The position numbers were made by a program, and so were the translations under genes. Positions 24,802-33,888 of a stretch of 64,000 nucleotides of DNA are shown piece by piece. Each line of letters starts with the position of its first letter. The stretch's first letter is position 1. Source of the stretch: an uncultured Steroidobacter sp. (GTDB taxonomy: Bacteria; Pseudomonadota; Gammaproteobacteria; Steroidobacterales; Steroidobacteraceae). The stretch covers positions 1 through 64,000 of the forward strand of contig CALMII010000058.1 in NCBI GenBank assembly GCA_937864115.1, in the 5' to 3' direction. Under the pieces are notes generated by a model, which saw only the letters and a program-made list of their open reading frames with translations, had not been told where the DNA came from and did not search any database.

Positions 24802-25080
24802 GTGACCCGCGCCGAAAAAATCTGCGCCCGGCTGCGCAGCGCGCTGCACGCCGATGCGGTGGATCTCATCGACGACAGCCACCTGCACGCCGGTCACGCC
24901 GGCGCGCGCGACGGCAGAGGTCATTTCCGGGTCCGCATCGTCTCGCCCGATTTCGAAGGGCTGCGGACCGTGCAACGCCATCAACTCGTGTACCGATCGC
25001 TCGGCGACCTGATGCAGACCGACATCCATGCACTCGGCATCGCCGCGCTCACTCCCGCCGAAGCCCGTACTTCCGATTGA
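24802..25080 (+). CDS. BolA-family protein
   Basis: The protein has 92 residues from GTG 24802 (AGGA upstream). BolA fold: 'AEKICARLRSALHADAVDLIDDSHLHAGH' then 'GHFRVRIVSPDFEGLRTVQRHQLVY', with the conserved His in the loop and the RH in the second helix. BolA proteins pair with monothiol glutaredoxins to move iron-sulphur clusters. In this position it is most like BolA/YciI-type operon partners of yciB. No glutaredoxin gene is in the window. Confidence 0.88.
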   Translation: MTRAEKICARLRSALHADAVDLIDDSHLHAGHAGARDGRGHFRVRIVSPDFEGLRTVQRHQLVYRSLGDLMQTDIHALGIAALTPAEARTSD

Positions 25081-25099
25081 ACCCACGCAAAGGATTCTC

Positions 25100-25909
25100 A
25101 TGAACCGCCGTCTGTCTCCCTTCGCCTTTCTTGCCCCGCTGCTGCTGCTGGCCGCCTGCGGCAAGGCGGCCGCACCCACGCCGCCGGCCGAGTCCGTCGC
25201 CACCGTGAACGGCAAGGCCATCAGCAAGTCGCAGTTCGACCTCTACGTCGCCAACATCGAGCGTCAGGCCGGTCGTGAGATTCCTGCCGATCAGAAGTCG
25301 CAGCTGCTGGATCAGTTCATCGGCATGGAACTGGCCGCCGATGCGGCCGAGAAAGCGGGGATCGCCAAGGACTCCCAGGTCGCGGACCAGCTCGCACTGG
25401 CGAAGCTGAATGTCATCGTCGATGCCGGCCTCAAGAAGTATCTCGATGAGCATCCCGTGACGGACGAGGAACTCAAGCCCGAATACGATGCCCAGGTGGC
25501 CGCGATGCCGCGCGAATATCACGCGCGCCACATCCTCGTCGATGACAAGGCGACCGCGGATGCGCTGACGGCGCAGCTCAAGGGCGGCGGCGATTTCGCC
25601 AAGCTCGCCAAGGAGAAGTCGAAGGACTCCTCCAACCAGAACGGCGGCGATCTCGGCTGGTTCACGCTCGACACCATGGTGAAGCCGTTCGGCGATGCGG
25701 TCTCCGCGCTGCAGCCCGGCCAGATGACGGATCAGCCGGTGCAGAGCCAGTTCGGCTGGCACATCATCAAGCTCGAAGAATCGCGCGCGCCGGCCCCGCC
25801 GGCCTTCGAGGAAGTGAAGGATCGCGTGAAGCAGCTCGTGCAGCGCAAGCGCCTGCAGTCGTATCTGGACGAACTGCGCAAGAACGCGAAGATCGAGAAG
25901 AAGATCTAG
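25100..25909 (+). CDS. Periplasmic lipoprotein peptidyl-prolyl isomerase (PpiC/SurA-like)
   Basis: The protein has 269 residues from ATG 25100 (AAAGGA upstream). A lipobox LLLAAC (residues ~15-20) directs lipidation. A SurA-type N-terminal helical domain (about 35-130) is followed by a parvulin domain (about 140-235, 'YHARHILVDDKATADALTAQL', 'DLGWFTLDTMVKPFGDAV', 'SQFGWHIIKLEE') and a short helical end. Role: folding of exported or outer-membrane proteins. It ends the yciB-bolA-ppiC unit, closed by a long palindrome. Confidence 0.92.
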   Translation: MNRRLSPFAFLAPLLLLAACGKAAAPTPPAESVATVNGKAISKSQFDLYVANIERQAGREIPADQKSQLLDQFIGMELAADAAEKAGIAKDSQVADQLALAKLNVIVDAGLKKYLDEHPVTDEELKPEYDAQVAAMPREYHARHILVDDKATADALTAQLKGGGDFAKLAKEKSKDSSNQNGGDLGWFTLDTMVKPFGDAVSALQPGQMTDQPVQSQFGWHIIKLEESRAPAPPAFEEVKDRVKQLVQRKRLQSYLDELRKNAKIEKKI

Positions 25910-26001
25910 TGACGAAAGTGACGTAAGTCACGACAGTGACGAAGGTCGGAACGAGCGCGTTCTGACCTTCGTCACTTGCGTCACCGTCGTGACTATCGTC
26001 A
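25908..26001. repeat. Long imperfect palindrome built from GTGACG units
   Basis: Between the convergent ppiC and ligA genes. The central arms AGTGACGAAGGTC (25935-25947) and GACCTTCGTCACT (25964-25976) are an exact 13-bp pair, and flanking GTGACGAAAGTGACG.. and ..GTCACCGTCGTGACTATCGTCAC extend the hairpin imperfectly. The right arm enters the last codons of ligA. It could act as a bidirectional terminator and may be a repeated extragenic element. Confidence 0.7.
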
Positions 26002-28020
26002 CTGCTGCGCCAGCAGCTTCAGAAATCCCGCCTCGTCCAGTATTTCGACGCCCAGCTCCTGGGCCTTCTGCAGCTTCGAGCCCGCTTCGGCGCCGGCCAC
26101 CACGTAGCTGGTCTTCTTCGACACACTCCCTGACACCTTGCCGCCCAGCGCCGTGATGCGATCGCTGGCCTGATCGCGGCTCATGCTGTCGAGCGTGCCC
26201 GTCAGGACGAAGGTCTTGCCGCTCAATGCGCCTTCCGCAGGTCCGGTACGACGGGCGTGCACCGGCCAATGCACGCCACGTTCGCGCAGGTCGACGATCA
26301 CCTGGCGGTTCTGCGGCTGCTGCAGGAAGTGATGCACGTGCGCGGCAACGATCGGGCCGACGTCCGGCACTTCCTGGATCTGTTCCTCGGTCGCCTCCTG
26401 CAGCGCTTCGATGGTGCCGAAGTGCGCTGCCAGCGCGGCGGCCGTGGCCTCGCCGACATCGCGAATGCCGAGCGCGTACAGGAATCGGCTGAAGGTCGTC
26501 TTCTTGCTGTGTTCGAGCGCGGCCAGCAGATTCGCCGCGGATTTCTCGCCCATCCGTTCCAGTTCGCCCAGCTGTTCGAGCGTCAGTCGATACAGATCGG
26601 CGGGCGTCTCGACCTGGCCGCCATCGACCAGTTGATCGATCAGCTTGCTGCCGAGGCCTTCGATATCGAGCGCGCGACGCGAGGCGAAATGCCGCAACGA
26701 TTCCTTGCGTTGCGCGGGACACACCAGCCCGCCGGTGCAGCGTGCCACTGCCTCGCCTTCCACGCGCTCGACGTCCGAACCGCACACCGGACATTTCGCC
26801 GGCAGCTGGACTTCGAGTGCGGATGCCGGACGCTTCTCCAGCATCACCTTCACGATTTCCGGGATCACATCGCCGGCACGGCGGATCACGACGGTGTCGC
26901 CGATGCGGACATCCTTGCGACGGACTTCATCCATGTTGTGCAGCGTCGCGTTGCTCACGGTGACGCCGCCGACGAACACGGGCTCCAGTCGCGCCACCGG
27001 CGTCAATGCGCCCGTGCGACCCACCTGGAACTCGACGCCGCGAACGACGGTGTTCTCTTCATGCGCCGGAAACTTGTGCGCAATCGCCCAGCGCGGCGCG
27101 CGCGCGACGAAGCCGAGGTCGCGCTGCTGCTGCAGGCGATTGACCTTGTAGACCACGCCATCGATCTCGTACGGCAGCTTCGCGCGCTTCGTACCGACGT
27201 CGCGGTAGTACTCCAGACAACCCTGCGCTCCCTGCACGACTTTGAGCAACGGCGAGATCTTGAGCCCCCATTCGCGCAACTGTTCGAGGGATTCCGAGTG
27301 CTTTGCGGGAAGCTTCCAGCCCTGCGCTTCGCCGACGCTGTAGAAAAAGACATCCAGCGGCCGGCTGGCGGTCAGGCGCGGATCGAGCTGCCGGATGCTG
27401 CCTGCAGCTGCATTGCGCGGATTGACGAACACTTTTTCGCCGGCCGCCAGCGCCTTCTCGTTCATCGCCTTGAAACCGGCGATCGTCATGAACACTTCGC
27501 CGCGCACTTCGAGCAGTTCGGGCACCTTGCCGCGCAATCGCATCGGCACGGCCTTGATGGTGCGCACGTTGTGCGTCACGTCCTCACCGCGCGTGCCGTC
27601 GCCGCGTGTCGCCGCACGCACGAACCGGCCGGCTTCGTAACGAAAGCTCATGGCGAGGCCATCGAGCTTCGGCTCCGCCGCGTATTCCACCGTCTCGATG
27701 TCGTCCAGCCGCTCGCGCACGCGGCGATCGAAATTGAGCAGGTCCTCTTCGGTGAATGCGTTGTCCAGCGAGAGCATCGGCGTCGTGTGCACGACTTCGC
27801 GCAACTCGCCGACGGGCGTCGCACCGACACGCTGCGTCGGCGAATCCGGCGTGATGAGATCGGGATTGTCAGTCTCGATCTGCGTCAGCTCCCGCATCAG
27901 CCGGTCGTATTCGGCGTCGGAAACCTCGGGATCGTCGAGGACGTGATAGCGGTAGTTGTAGCGCTCCAGCAATTCGCGCAACTCGCGGGCGCGCGTGGCG
28001 GGATTGCGCAGAGGCGACAT
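25999..28020 (-). CDS. ligA: NAD-dependent DNA ligase
   Basis: The protein has 673 residues, the usual length. It has the NAD-binding Ia domain (about 1-65, with YHVLDDPEVSDAEYD), the adenylation domain with active Lys in EPKLDGLA (about 120), the OB fold, a four-Cys zinc finger (CPVC..CTGGLVC, about 410-435), four helix-hairpin-helix motifs and a C-terminal BRCT domain (about 595-673, 'GKTFVLTGTLDSMSRDQ'). It joins Okazaki fragments and repair nicks. It follows zipA with a 6-base gap. Confidence 0.97.
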   Translation of the reverse strand: MSPLRNPATRARELRELLERYNYRYHVLDDPEVSDAEYDRLMRELTQIETDNPDLITPDSPTQRVGATPVGELREVVHTTPMLSLDNAFTEEDLLNFDRRVRERLDDIETVEYAAEPKLDGLAMSFRYEAGRFVRAATRGDGTRGEDVTHNVRTIKAVPMRLRGKVPELLEVRGEVFMTIAGFKAMNEKALAAGEKVFVNPRNAAAGSIRQLDPRLTASRPLDVFFYSVGEAQGWKLPAKHSESLEQLREWGLKISPLLKVVQGAQGCLEYYRDVGTKRAKLPYEIDGVVYKVNRLQQQRDLGFVARAPRWAIAHKFPAHEENTVVRGVEFQVGRTGALTPVARLEPVFVGGVTVSNATLHNMDEVRRKDVRIGDTVVIRRAGDVIPEIVKVMLEKRPASALEVQLPAKCPVCGSDVERVEGEAVARCTGGLVCPAQRKESLRHFASRRALDIEGLGSKLIDQLVDGGQVETPADLYRLTLEQLGELERMGEKSAANLLAALEHSKKTTFSRFLYALGIRDVGEATAAALAAHFGTIEALQEATEEQIQEVPDVGPIVAAHVHHFLQQPQNRQVIVDLRERGVHWPVHARRTGPAEGALSGKTFVLTGTLDSMSRDQASDRITALGGKVSGSVSKKTSYVVAGAEAGSKLQKAQELGVEILDEAGFLKLLAQQ

Positions 28021-28026
28021 CGAGGA

Positions 28027-28953
28027 TCAGTAGGAAGTGGGAATGGATCGCTGGTCGCGCGCCTGGCCGCGCTCGAAATCGACGATCTCCTGGCGCAGCC
28101 GGTCGATGCGATGGACCGTCAACGGCACGCCACGCTCGTCCTGCAGCGTGCCGCCCAGCCCTTCCTGCAACTGCTTGCCGCAGGCCACCAGGTCCTGCAG
28201 CGCCTGTACGCCCGGAACCGGGCCCGGCAACTGCGCAAACAGGGTGACGCCAGAATACTGCTGGCCCGGCATGCGTTCGAGTTCGAACGTGCCGGGCTCC
28301 ATCATGCTCGCCACGCTGAAAATGCTCGTGCCGTCGTCATGCAGTCGATGAAAGACGTCATAGCGGCCGAACTGCAGCGACTCGCCCTCCAGCGCAGTGC
28401 GCAGCGCTTCGCCGGGAAATCGCTGTCCCGGCGCCGCGAGACGCAGGGCGATGATCTTGCGCCGCTCGATGCGACGCGGGGCCGGCGTGCTGCTCATTCC
28501 GAGCGTGGGCGCATCAACGGGCTCGCGCGCGGGCAGTTCGGCGGTGAGATCGGGATCGGCAGGCGGCCGGATATCGGCAGGCGCGGCATCGTTCTCGCCG
28601 AGAGTCGGCTCCACACGGATGCCGCGGGCCGGACGCAACGAGGCATCCGTACGAGACGCGCCCTGCTCGCGCACCGGTGATCGCTCTGCTGCTTCGCTGC
28701 GCGCGGCGGCGCGAATGACCGGCTCCGGTTCGTCCAGCGGCTCGTACGCCGGCTCATCGCGAGCCAGCGAATCGTCATCTTCCAGATCATGCGACGGCGA
28801 TTCGAACGCCGGTTCGACCAGTGGTTCGGGGCGAACGTGGACTGCGCCTTCGCTGGCCGCATCGGCGCGACGGTCGCTGCGCCGACCCCACAGATAGATA
28901 CCGATCAGCAGCAGCGCCCCGCCGGCAATCAGGATCCAGCGCAGATCGTTCAT
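28027..28953 (-). CDS. zipA: Cell division protein ZipA
   Basis: The protein has 308 residues. An N-terminal periplasmic-to-cytoplasmic membrane helix (about 5-22, 'WILIAGGALLLIGIYLWG'), a charged Pro/Arg/Glu-rich linker (about 30-165) and a C-terminal FtsZ-binding domain (about 170-300, 'KIIALRLAAPGQRFPGEALRTALEG'). ZipA tethers FtsZ to the membrane. It is upstream of ligA and downstream of smc, the standard smc-zipA-ligA order, with a REP palindrome separating it from smc. Confidence 0.95.
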   Translation of the reverse strand: MNDLRWILIAGGALLLIGIYLWGRRSDRRADAASEGAVHVRPEPLVEPAFESPSHDLEDDDSLARDEPAYEPLDEPEPVIRAAARSEAAERSPVREQGASRTDASLRPARGIRVEPTLGENDAAPADIRPPADPDLTAELPAREPVDAPTLGMSSTPAPRRIERRKIIALRLAAPGQRFPGEALRTALEGESLQFGRYDVFHRLHDDGTSIFSVASMMEPGTFELERMPGQQYSGVTLFAQLPGPVPGVQALQDLVACGKQLQEGLGGTLQDERGVPLTVHRIDRLRQEIVDFERGQARDQRSIPTSY

Positions 28954-28988
28954 GCGCGCACTCTCTCAAACCAATGCCCTTCTTCTTC

Positions 28989-29058
28989 CTGCTGTGGGGC
29001 CGGCTTCAGCCGGCCTCTGCAAGTGCAGTAAGGCCGGCTGAAGCCGGCCCCACAGCAG
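28989..29058. repeat. REP-type extragenic palindrome
   Basis: CTGCTGTGGGGCCGGCTTCA.. (28989-29015) is matched perfectly over 27 bp by its reverse complement at 29032-29058, with a 16-base centre. It has the same core as 17948-18052. It lies between smc and zipA on the same strand and could form a strong hairpin in the shared transcript. Confidence 0.85.
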
Positions 29059-29080
29059 GAGCACAGTTCCCCTCGCGTCA

Positions 29081-32000
29081 TCACATCGCCGCCATGCGCA
29101 CCGCTTCATCGACGTCGACGGCGACGAGTCGCGATACGCCGGGCTCGTGCATGGTGACGCCGATCAGTTGCGACGCCAGTTCCATCGTCGACTTGTTGTG
29201 GGTGATGAAAATGAACTGCACGCGGCTCGACATCTCCTTCACCGTGTCGCAGAAACGGCCGACGTTGTTGTCGTCGAGCGGCGCGTCCACTTCGTCCAGC
29301 AGACAGAACGGCGCCGGATTGAGTTCGAAGATCGAGAACACCAGCGCCACCGCGGTCAGCGCCTTCTCGCCGCCGGACAGCTGATTGATGGTGACGTTCC
29401 GCTTGCCCGGCGGACGCGCCATGATCGACACACCGGCGCTGAGAATGTCTTCACCCGCGAGTTCGAGATACGCGTGACCGCCGCCGAAGAGGCGCGGGAA
29501 GCGTTCCTTCAGGCCGGCATTGACGCGATCGAACGTGTCCTGGAAGCGCGAACGCGTCTCGCGATCGATCTTGCGGATCGCGGTTTCGAGCGTCTCGAGC
29601 GCATCGGTGAGGTCCTTGAACTGGCGGTCGAGGTATTCCTTGCGCTCCGACTGCTCCTTGAACTCGTCGATGGCGGCGAGATTCACCTGGCCCAGGCGAT
29701 CGATCTTCTGGGTCAGATCGACCAGCGTCTGCTCCCACGCCGCCACATCGGCCTCGGGCGCCATTTCCTGGTAGATGGTTTCCAGTTCGAAGTGCGTCGC
29801 CTTGAACTGCTCCATCAGGGTCTCGCGCCGGACCTTGAGTTCCTGCGCGGCCATGCGCACGTCTTCGAGCCGTGTGCGGGCCTCTTCGACCTGGCCTTCG
29901 GTGTCCATGCGACGCTGATCCAGCGTGCGCATGCGGCTTTCGGCGCCTTCGAGCGTTTCGCGGGCCGCCGTGAGTTCGGCTTCGACACCGAGGCGCTGCT
30001 GCAGGAATTCTTCGAGCTTGGCCGCCAGTTCCTCCAGCGGCGCCTCGCCGTCGGCGATCTGCCGCGTGAGTTCGTCCTTGCGTTGCTGCGACTGTTCGAG
30101 CTGATGCCGCAGGCGTTCGAGGCCCGCCGAGATGGACGTCAGCGCTGCGCGCTTCGACTCGACCTTGATCGCCACTTCCTGCGCGCCGTCGCGATCGGTC
30201 TGCGCCTGCGAGCGTTTGAAGTTCAGGTTCTGACGCAGCGAGTCGCGTTCCTGTTCGAGTTCGAGCCGGGTCGACTCGAACTGCGCCATCTGTTCGAGAC
30301 CTTCCTCCAGCCGTCCGCGGGCCGTGGTCGCCGCCTCGTCCGCGCGTTCGTGATCGGTCTGCAGTTCGGCCGTTTCGGCTTCGATCTTGCGGGCACGTTC
30401 CGCCGTCTGTTCCGCCTTGCTGCGCAGCGCCGACGCCTGCGAACTCAGTTCGCTGTGCGAACGGTGCAGACGGTTGACGTCGGCCTGCAGGCTGTCGCGA
30501 CGCTGTTCGAGTTCGACCAGGCGTTCGCGCAGCGTGTCGGCTTCCGCCTGCAGGCTTTCCTGGCGTTCCTCGGCGGCGCTGACCGCTTCACGCAGTTCGC
30601 GCATTTCCTTTTCGCGGCCGATGACGCCGGCATGTACATCCTTGTCGCGGCTGACGCGCAGCCAGTCGCGGCCGATCCAGATGCCGTCGCGCGTGATGAC
30701 GGATTCGCCGTTCAGCAGCGTATGACGCAGCGACAGGGCTTCGGGCAGCGTGTCGACCGCGATGATCCCGGTGAGCAGCGCCGAAATGGCCGACGGCCCC
30801 TGCACTTTTGCCAGCAGCCGGCCGGGATCGACCGACGTCGAAGTCACGCCGCCATCGGCAAAGAAGCTGACCGAACCGACCTGCAGCGAATCGAGCCGGG
30901 TCGCGATGGCGTCGATCGCATCGACCGACACCGATTCGAGGTACGACCCGAGCACGGTCTCGACCGCGCGCTCCCAGCCCTGCTCGACGCTGAGCTGTTG
31001 CGCCAGGCGCGGGCGCGAGGTCAGCGAATTCGCCGACAGCCATTCGCCCACCTTGCCCTGCGCGAGTCCGAGCGCTGCCTGCTGCAGCGCCTGCAATGAC
31101 ATGAACCGGCCCTGGGTTTCCTGCAGTTCCTTGCGACTGCTTTCGGCAGTCGCGGCCAGCTGCCGCTGACGATCGCGCGTCTGCTGCAGTTCCTCGCTGA
31201 CCGACTGCAGCTGGCTGGCCGCCGATTCGCCGGCATTGAGTGCCTGTGCTTCCTGTTCCAGCAGCGCTTCGATGCGCAGCTCCATGTCGGCCGTGCCCAG
31301 CGTCTCCATTTCACGGGCAAGTCGTTCGCGCTGCGTACGCAGGCGTTCGAGCTGGTGTTCGAGCTGTTCGATACGGGCTTTTTCGACCTGGGTCTTTTCG
31401 CTGGCGGCGCGGGATTCGCGATTGAAATCCTCCCAGCGTTCCTGCCAGTCCTGCATCGATTCCTCGACCAGCGACAGGGCCTCCGCAGAGGCGCGTTCGC
31501 GTTCGCGCGCCGCCGTGAGGCCGGGTTCGAGCTGTTCGAGTTCGCGGCGCAGTTCATCGATCTGCGACTGGTCGCGGGTCAGGTGCAGCGCCGCCTCGGC
31601 TGCGCCCTGCTCGGCCTGTTCCAGGTCGGTCTTTTGGCGCTGGCGCAGTTCGCGGCCGTGCTGGATCGACTGCTCGGCGCGCGAGATCTCGGCGCCGATC
31701 TGGTAGTAGCGGCCCTGCACAACGTTCAGCGATTCGGATTTCTCGGTGAACTCCTCGCGTGCCGTCTCGATCGCCGATTCGATGGAACGCAGTTCGGCGA
31801 TCGCGGCCTGCATTTCGGTGTCGCGCTCGCGCAGGATGCCTTCCTTGGACTGCGAATCCTGGTCGATCACCTTGAGCCGCAACGCCAGCAGTTCGGCGGT
31901 CAGCTTGCGTTCGTCCTGCTTCAATGTCTGATAACGGCGCGCCGTGGCGGCCTGGCGCTGCAGATGGCGCAGCTGCTTGTCGACTTCCTCGCGGACGTCG

Positions 32001-32584
32001 CTCAGACGTTCGAGGTTTTCCTTGGTGTGGGAAATGCGGTTCTCGGTCTCGCGGCGGCGTTCCTTGTATTTGGAGATGCCCGCCGCCTCTTCGATGAAGC
32101 CGCGCAGTTCTTCCGGCCGCGCCTCGATGACGCGCGAGATCATGCCCTGCTCGATGATGGCGTAGCTGCGCGCGCCGAGGCCGGTGCCGAGGAACAGCTG
32201 CGTGATGTCCTTGCGACGGCAACGGATGCCGTTGAGGAAGTAGGCCGAGGTGCCATCGCGAGAAACGACGCGCTTCAGCGAGACCTCGCTGTAGCCCGCG
32301 TACTGGCCGCCGAGCGTGCCGTCGGAATTGTCGAACACCAGTTCGACCGAGGCGGTACCCACCGGCTTGCGCGAACTCGAGCCGTTGAACACGACGTCAG
32401 CCATCGAACCGCCGCGCAGGTGCTTGGCGGAGATCTCGCCCATGACCCAGCGCACGGCATCGATGATGTTGGACTTGCCGCAACCGTTCGGACCGACGAC
32501 GCCGATCAGGTTGCCGGGCAGATTGACGGAGGTCGGGTCGACGAAGGATTTGAACCCGGCCAGTTTGATCTTGTTGAGACGCAT
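29081..32584 (-). CDS. smc: Chromosome partition protein Smc
   Basis: The protein has 1,167 residues. N-terminal ATPase head with Walker A GPNGCGKSN (about 31-39), two long coiled coils (about 165-510 and 660-1015), a hinge (about 515-650), and a C-terminal head with the signature LSGGEKAL and Walker B FCLLDEVDAPLDD. It is the core of the SMC-ScpAB condensin. ScpA and ScpB are encoded about 9 kb away. No MukB is needed. Confidence 0.97.
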   Translation of the reverse strand: MRLNKIKLAGFKSFVDPTSVNLPGNLIGVVGPNGCGKSNIIDAVRWVMGEISAKHLRGGSMADVVFNGSSSRKPVGTASVELVFDNSDGTLGGQYAGYSEVSLKRVVSRDGTSAYFLNGIRCRRKDITQLFLGTGLGARSYAIIEQGMISRVIEARPEELRGFIEEAAGISKYKERRRETENRISHTKENLERLSDVREEVDKQLRHLQRQAATARRYQTLKQDERKLTAELLALRLKVIDQDSQSKEGILRERDTEMQAAIAELRSIESAIETAREEFTEKSESLNVVQGRYYQIGAEISRAEQSIQHGRELRQRQKTDLEQAEQGAAEAALHLTRDQSQIDELRRELEQLEPGLTAARERERASAEALSLVEESMQDWQERWEDFNRESRAASEKTQVEKARIEQLEHQLERLRTQRERLAREMETLGTADMELRIEALLEQEAQALNAGESAASQLQSVSEELQQTRDRQRQLAATAESSRKELQETQGRFMSLQALQQAALGLAQGKVGEWLSANSLTSRPRLAQQLSVEQGWERAVETVLGSYLESVSVDAIDAIATRLDSLQVGSVSFFADGGVTSTSVDPGRLLAKVQGPSAISALLTGIIAVDTLPEALSLRHTLLNGESVITRDGIWIGRDWLRVSRDKDVHAGVIGREKEMRELREAVSAAEERQESLQAEADTLRERLVELEQRRDSLQADVNRLHRSHSELSSQASALRSKAEQTAERARKIEAETAELQTDHERADEAATTARGRLEEGLEQMAQFESTRLELEQERDSLRQNLNFKRSQAQTDRDGAQEVAIKVESKRAALTSISAGLERLRHQLEQSQQRKDELTRQIADGEAPLEELAAKLEEFLQQRLGVEAELTAARETLEGAESRMRTLDQRRMDTEGQVEEARTRLEDVRMAAQELKVRRETLMEQFKATHFELETIYQEMAPEADVAAWEQTLVDLTQKIDRLGQVNLAAIDEFKEQSERKEYLDRQFKDLTDALETLETAIRKIDRETRSRFQDTFDRVNAGLKERFPRLFGGGHAYLELAGEDILSAGVSIMARPPGKRNVTINQLSGGEKALTAVALVFSIFELNPAPFCLLDEVDAPLDDNNVGRFCDTVKEMSSRVQFIFITHNKSTMELASQLIGVTMHEPGVSRLVAVDVDEAVRMAAM

Positions 32585-32943
32585 CGCGCTCCTGAGTCGG
32601 CATGGTCGTCAGGGAAGGCATCGACAGGCGCGCGCGCCTGCGGCTACGTCAACATCGCCTCGCGTCCGGAACTGACTGGCGACGAATGACGCGCATCGAT
32701 GACGGAACCCCGATCGGTTGGAATGAATTCGGTCGGAACGATTGGCGCCGTAGTGTACGGAATCGGTCCGGCGCCCGCAGCCCCAAAAATCGTCCGGCGA
32801 ACTACCCGGAATTGTCGCCGCGCATCGACAGCGGGACTTGATTTCCGGCTCGGGAATCGGGACGAAGCGCGAGCGGTCGCGAGGCAGTCGGAAGCCGGAA
32901 AAATCAGCGTTTTCGTGCCCCTGTACGGCGGGGTCCGCGTCTG
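32585..32943. other. Divergent intergenic region smc / dksA
   Basis: No gene is supported. It holds the two promoter regions: the dksA -10 box is annotated separately, and no smc promoter is convincing. Confidence 0.4.
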
Positions 32944-32949
32944 TATAAT
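32944..32949 (+). promoter_or_regulatory. -10 box of dksA
   Basis: A perfect TATAAT is followed by a GC-rich discriminator (CGCGGCCC), 77 bases before the dksA start codon. No good -35 hexamer is seen 17 bases upstream (CTGTAC). GC-rich discriminators are typical of promoters sensitive to ppGpp/DksA, so autoregulation is plausible but unproven. Confidence 0.5.
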
Positions 32950-33026
32950 CGCGGCCCTTGTTTGGAATCGACTTTCGCAACGGAACCGTTCCGCAGCGTG
33001 TGCGGCACGGCAAGTGGAGGCTCTGA

Positions 33027-33842
33027 ATGGCCGCGAAGAAACCAGCTGCCAAGGCGACCAAGGCCAAGAAACCGGTCGCCAGGAAAGCTGCCCCGGTGAA
33101 GAAATCGGCTCCAGCGAAGAAGCCCGCGCCGCCTGCACGCAAGGCTGCTCCGGCCAAGGCTGCGCCTGCAGCCAGGCCAGCCGCCAAAGCCGCTCCCGCG
33201 AAAGCTCAACCCGTCGCCAAGCCCGTGAAGGCAGCGCCGCCGCCCGCGACCGCGACGATCAAGTCCGCCGCGAAGCCCGCCACCGATCCGAGACCCAAAG
33301 ACCCGATGCCGCTGAAATCCGTTTCCAACCGTTCGCTCGACCATGCCGATGTCGCCACGGGCGGCGATGAAGAAGGCGAAGTCCAGGAGCCGAGCAGCAC
33401 CAGCCTGCTGGCCGGCCCGCGCAATGTAAAACCGTACGTTGCTCGCCGCGGCGAGCAGTACATGAACAAGGAACAGCTCGATCACTTCCGCAACATCCTG
33501 GAAACCTGGAAACGGGACCTGATGCAGGAAGTCGACCGGACCGTGCTGCACATGAAGGACGAAGCAGCGAACTTCCCCGATCCCAACGACCGGGCAACGC
33601 AGGAATCCGAGTTCAGTCTCGAACTGCGCACCCGCGATCGCGAGCGCAAGCTCATCCGCAAGATCGACGAGGCCCTCAAGCGCATCGAAGACGGCAGCTA
33701 CGGCTACTGCAACGAAACGGGCGAGGAAATCGGCGTCAAGCGCCTCGAAGCCCGCCCGGTCGCAACGCTCTCGATCGAAGCGCAGGAACGCCGCGAGCGG
33801 CGCGAGAAGCAGTACGGCGATCGGGACGATCGTTATCGCTGA
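33027..33842 (+). CDS. dksA: DksA-family transcription factor with long Lys/Ala/Pro N-terminal extension
   Basis: The protein has 271 residues from ATG 33027 (GGAGG 6 bases upstream). The first ~95 residues are a Lys/Ala/Pro-rich tail resembling histone H1-like proteins. DksA proper starts at about 130: coiled-coil helices ('MNKEQLDHFRNILETWKRDLMQE') with the acidic DxxD tip (FPDPNDRATQESE), then a globular end. Of the four zinc Cys of E. coli DksA only one remains: YCNETGEEIG, then ATLSIEAQ, with Thr, Ser and Ala instead of Cys. It is therefore the zinc-independent, C-minus type. It modulates RNA polymerase with ppGpp. gluQ follows immediately. Confidence 0.92.
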   Translation: MAAKKPAAKATKAKKPVARKAAPVKKSAPAKKPAPPARKAAPAKAAPAARPAAKAAPAKAQPVAKPVKAAPPPATATIKSAAKPATDPRPKDPMPLKSVSNRSLDHADVATGGDEEGEVQEPSSTSLLAGPRNVKPYVARRGEQYMNKEQLDHFRNILETWKRDLMQEVDRTVLHMKDEAANFPDPNDRATQESEFSLELRTRDRERKLIRKIDEALKRIEDGSYGYCNETGEEIGVKRLEARPVATLSIEAQERRERREKQYGDRDDRYR

Positions 33843-33888
33843 GAGGTCCGCCTATCGCGGCCGCTTCGCCCCTTCCCCGACCGGCCTG

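Noticed and set aside
32609..33187. Minus-strand Gly/Ala-rich ORF at the dksA start
   Set aside because: Antisense of the Lys/Ala/Pro-rich dksA tail and of its promoter.
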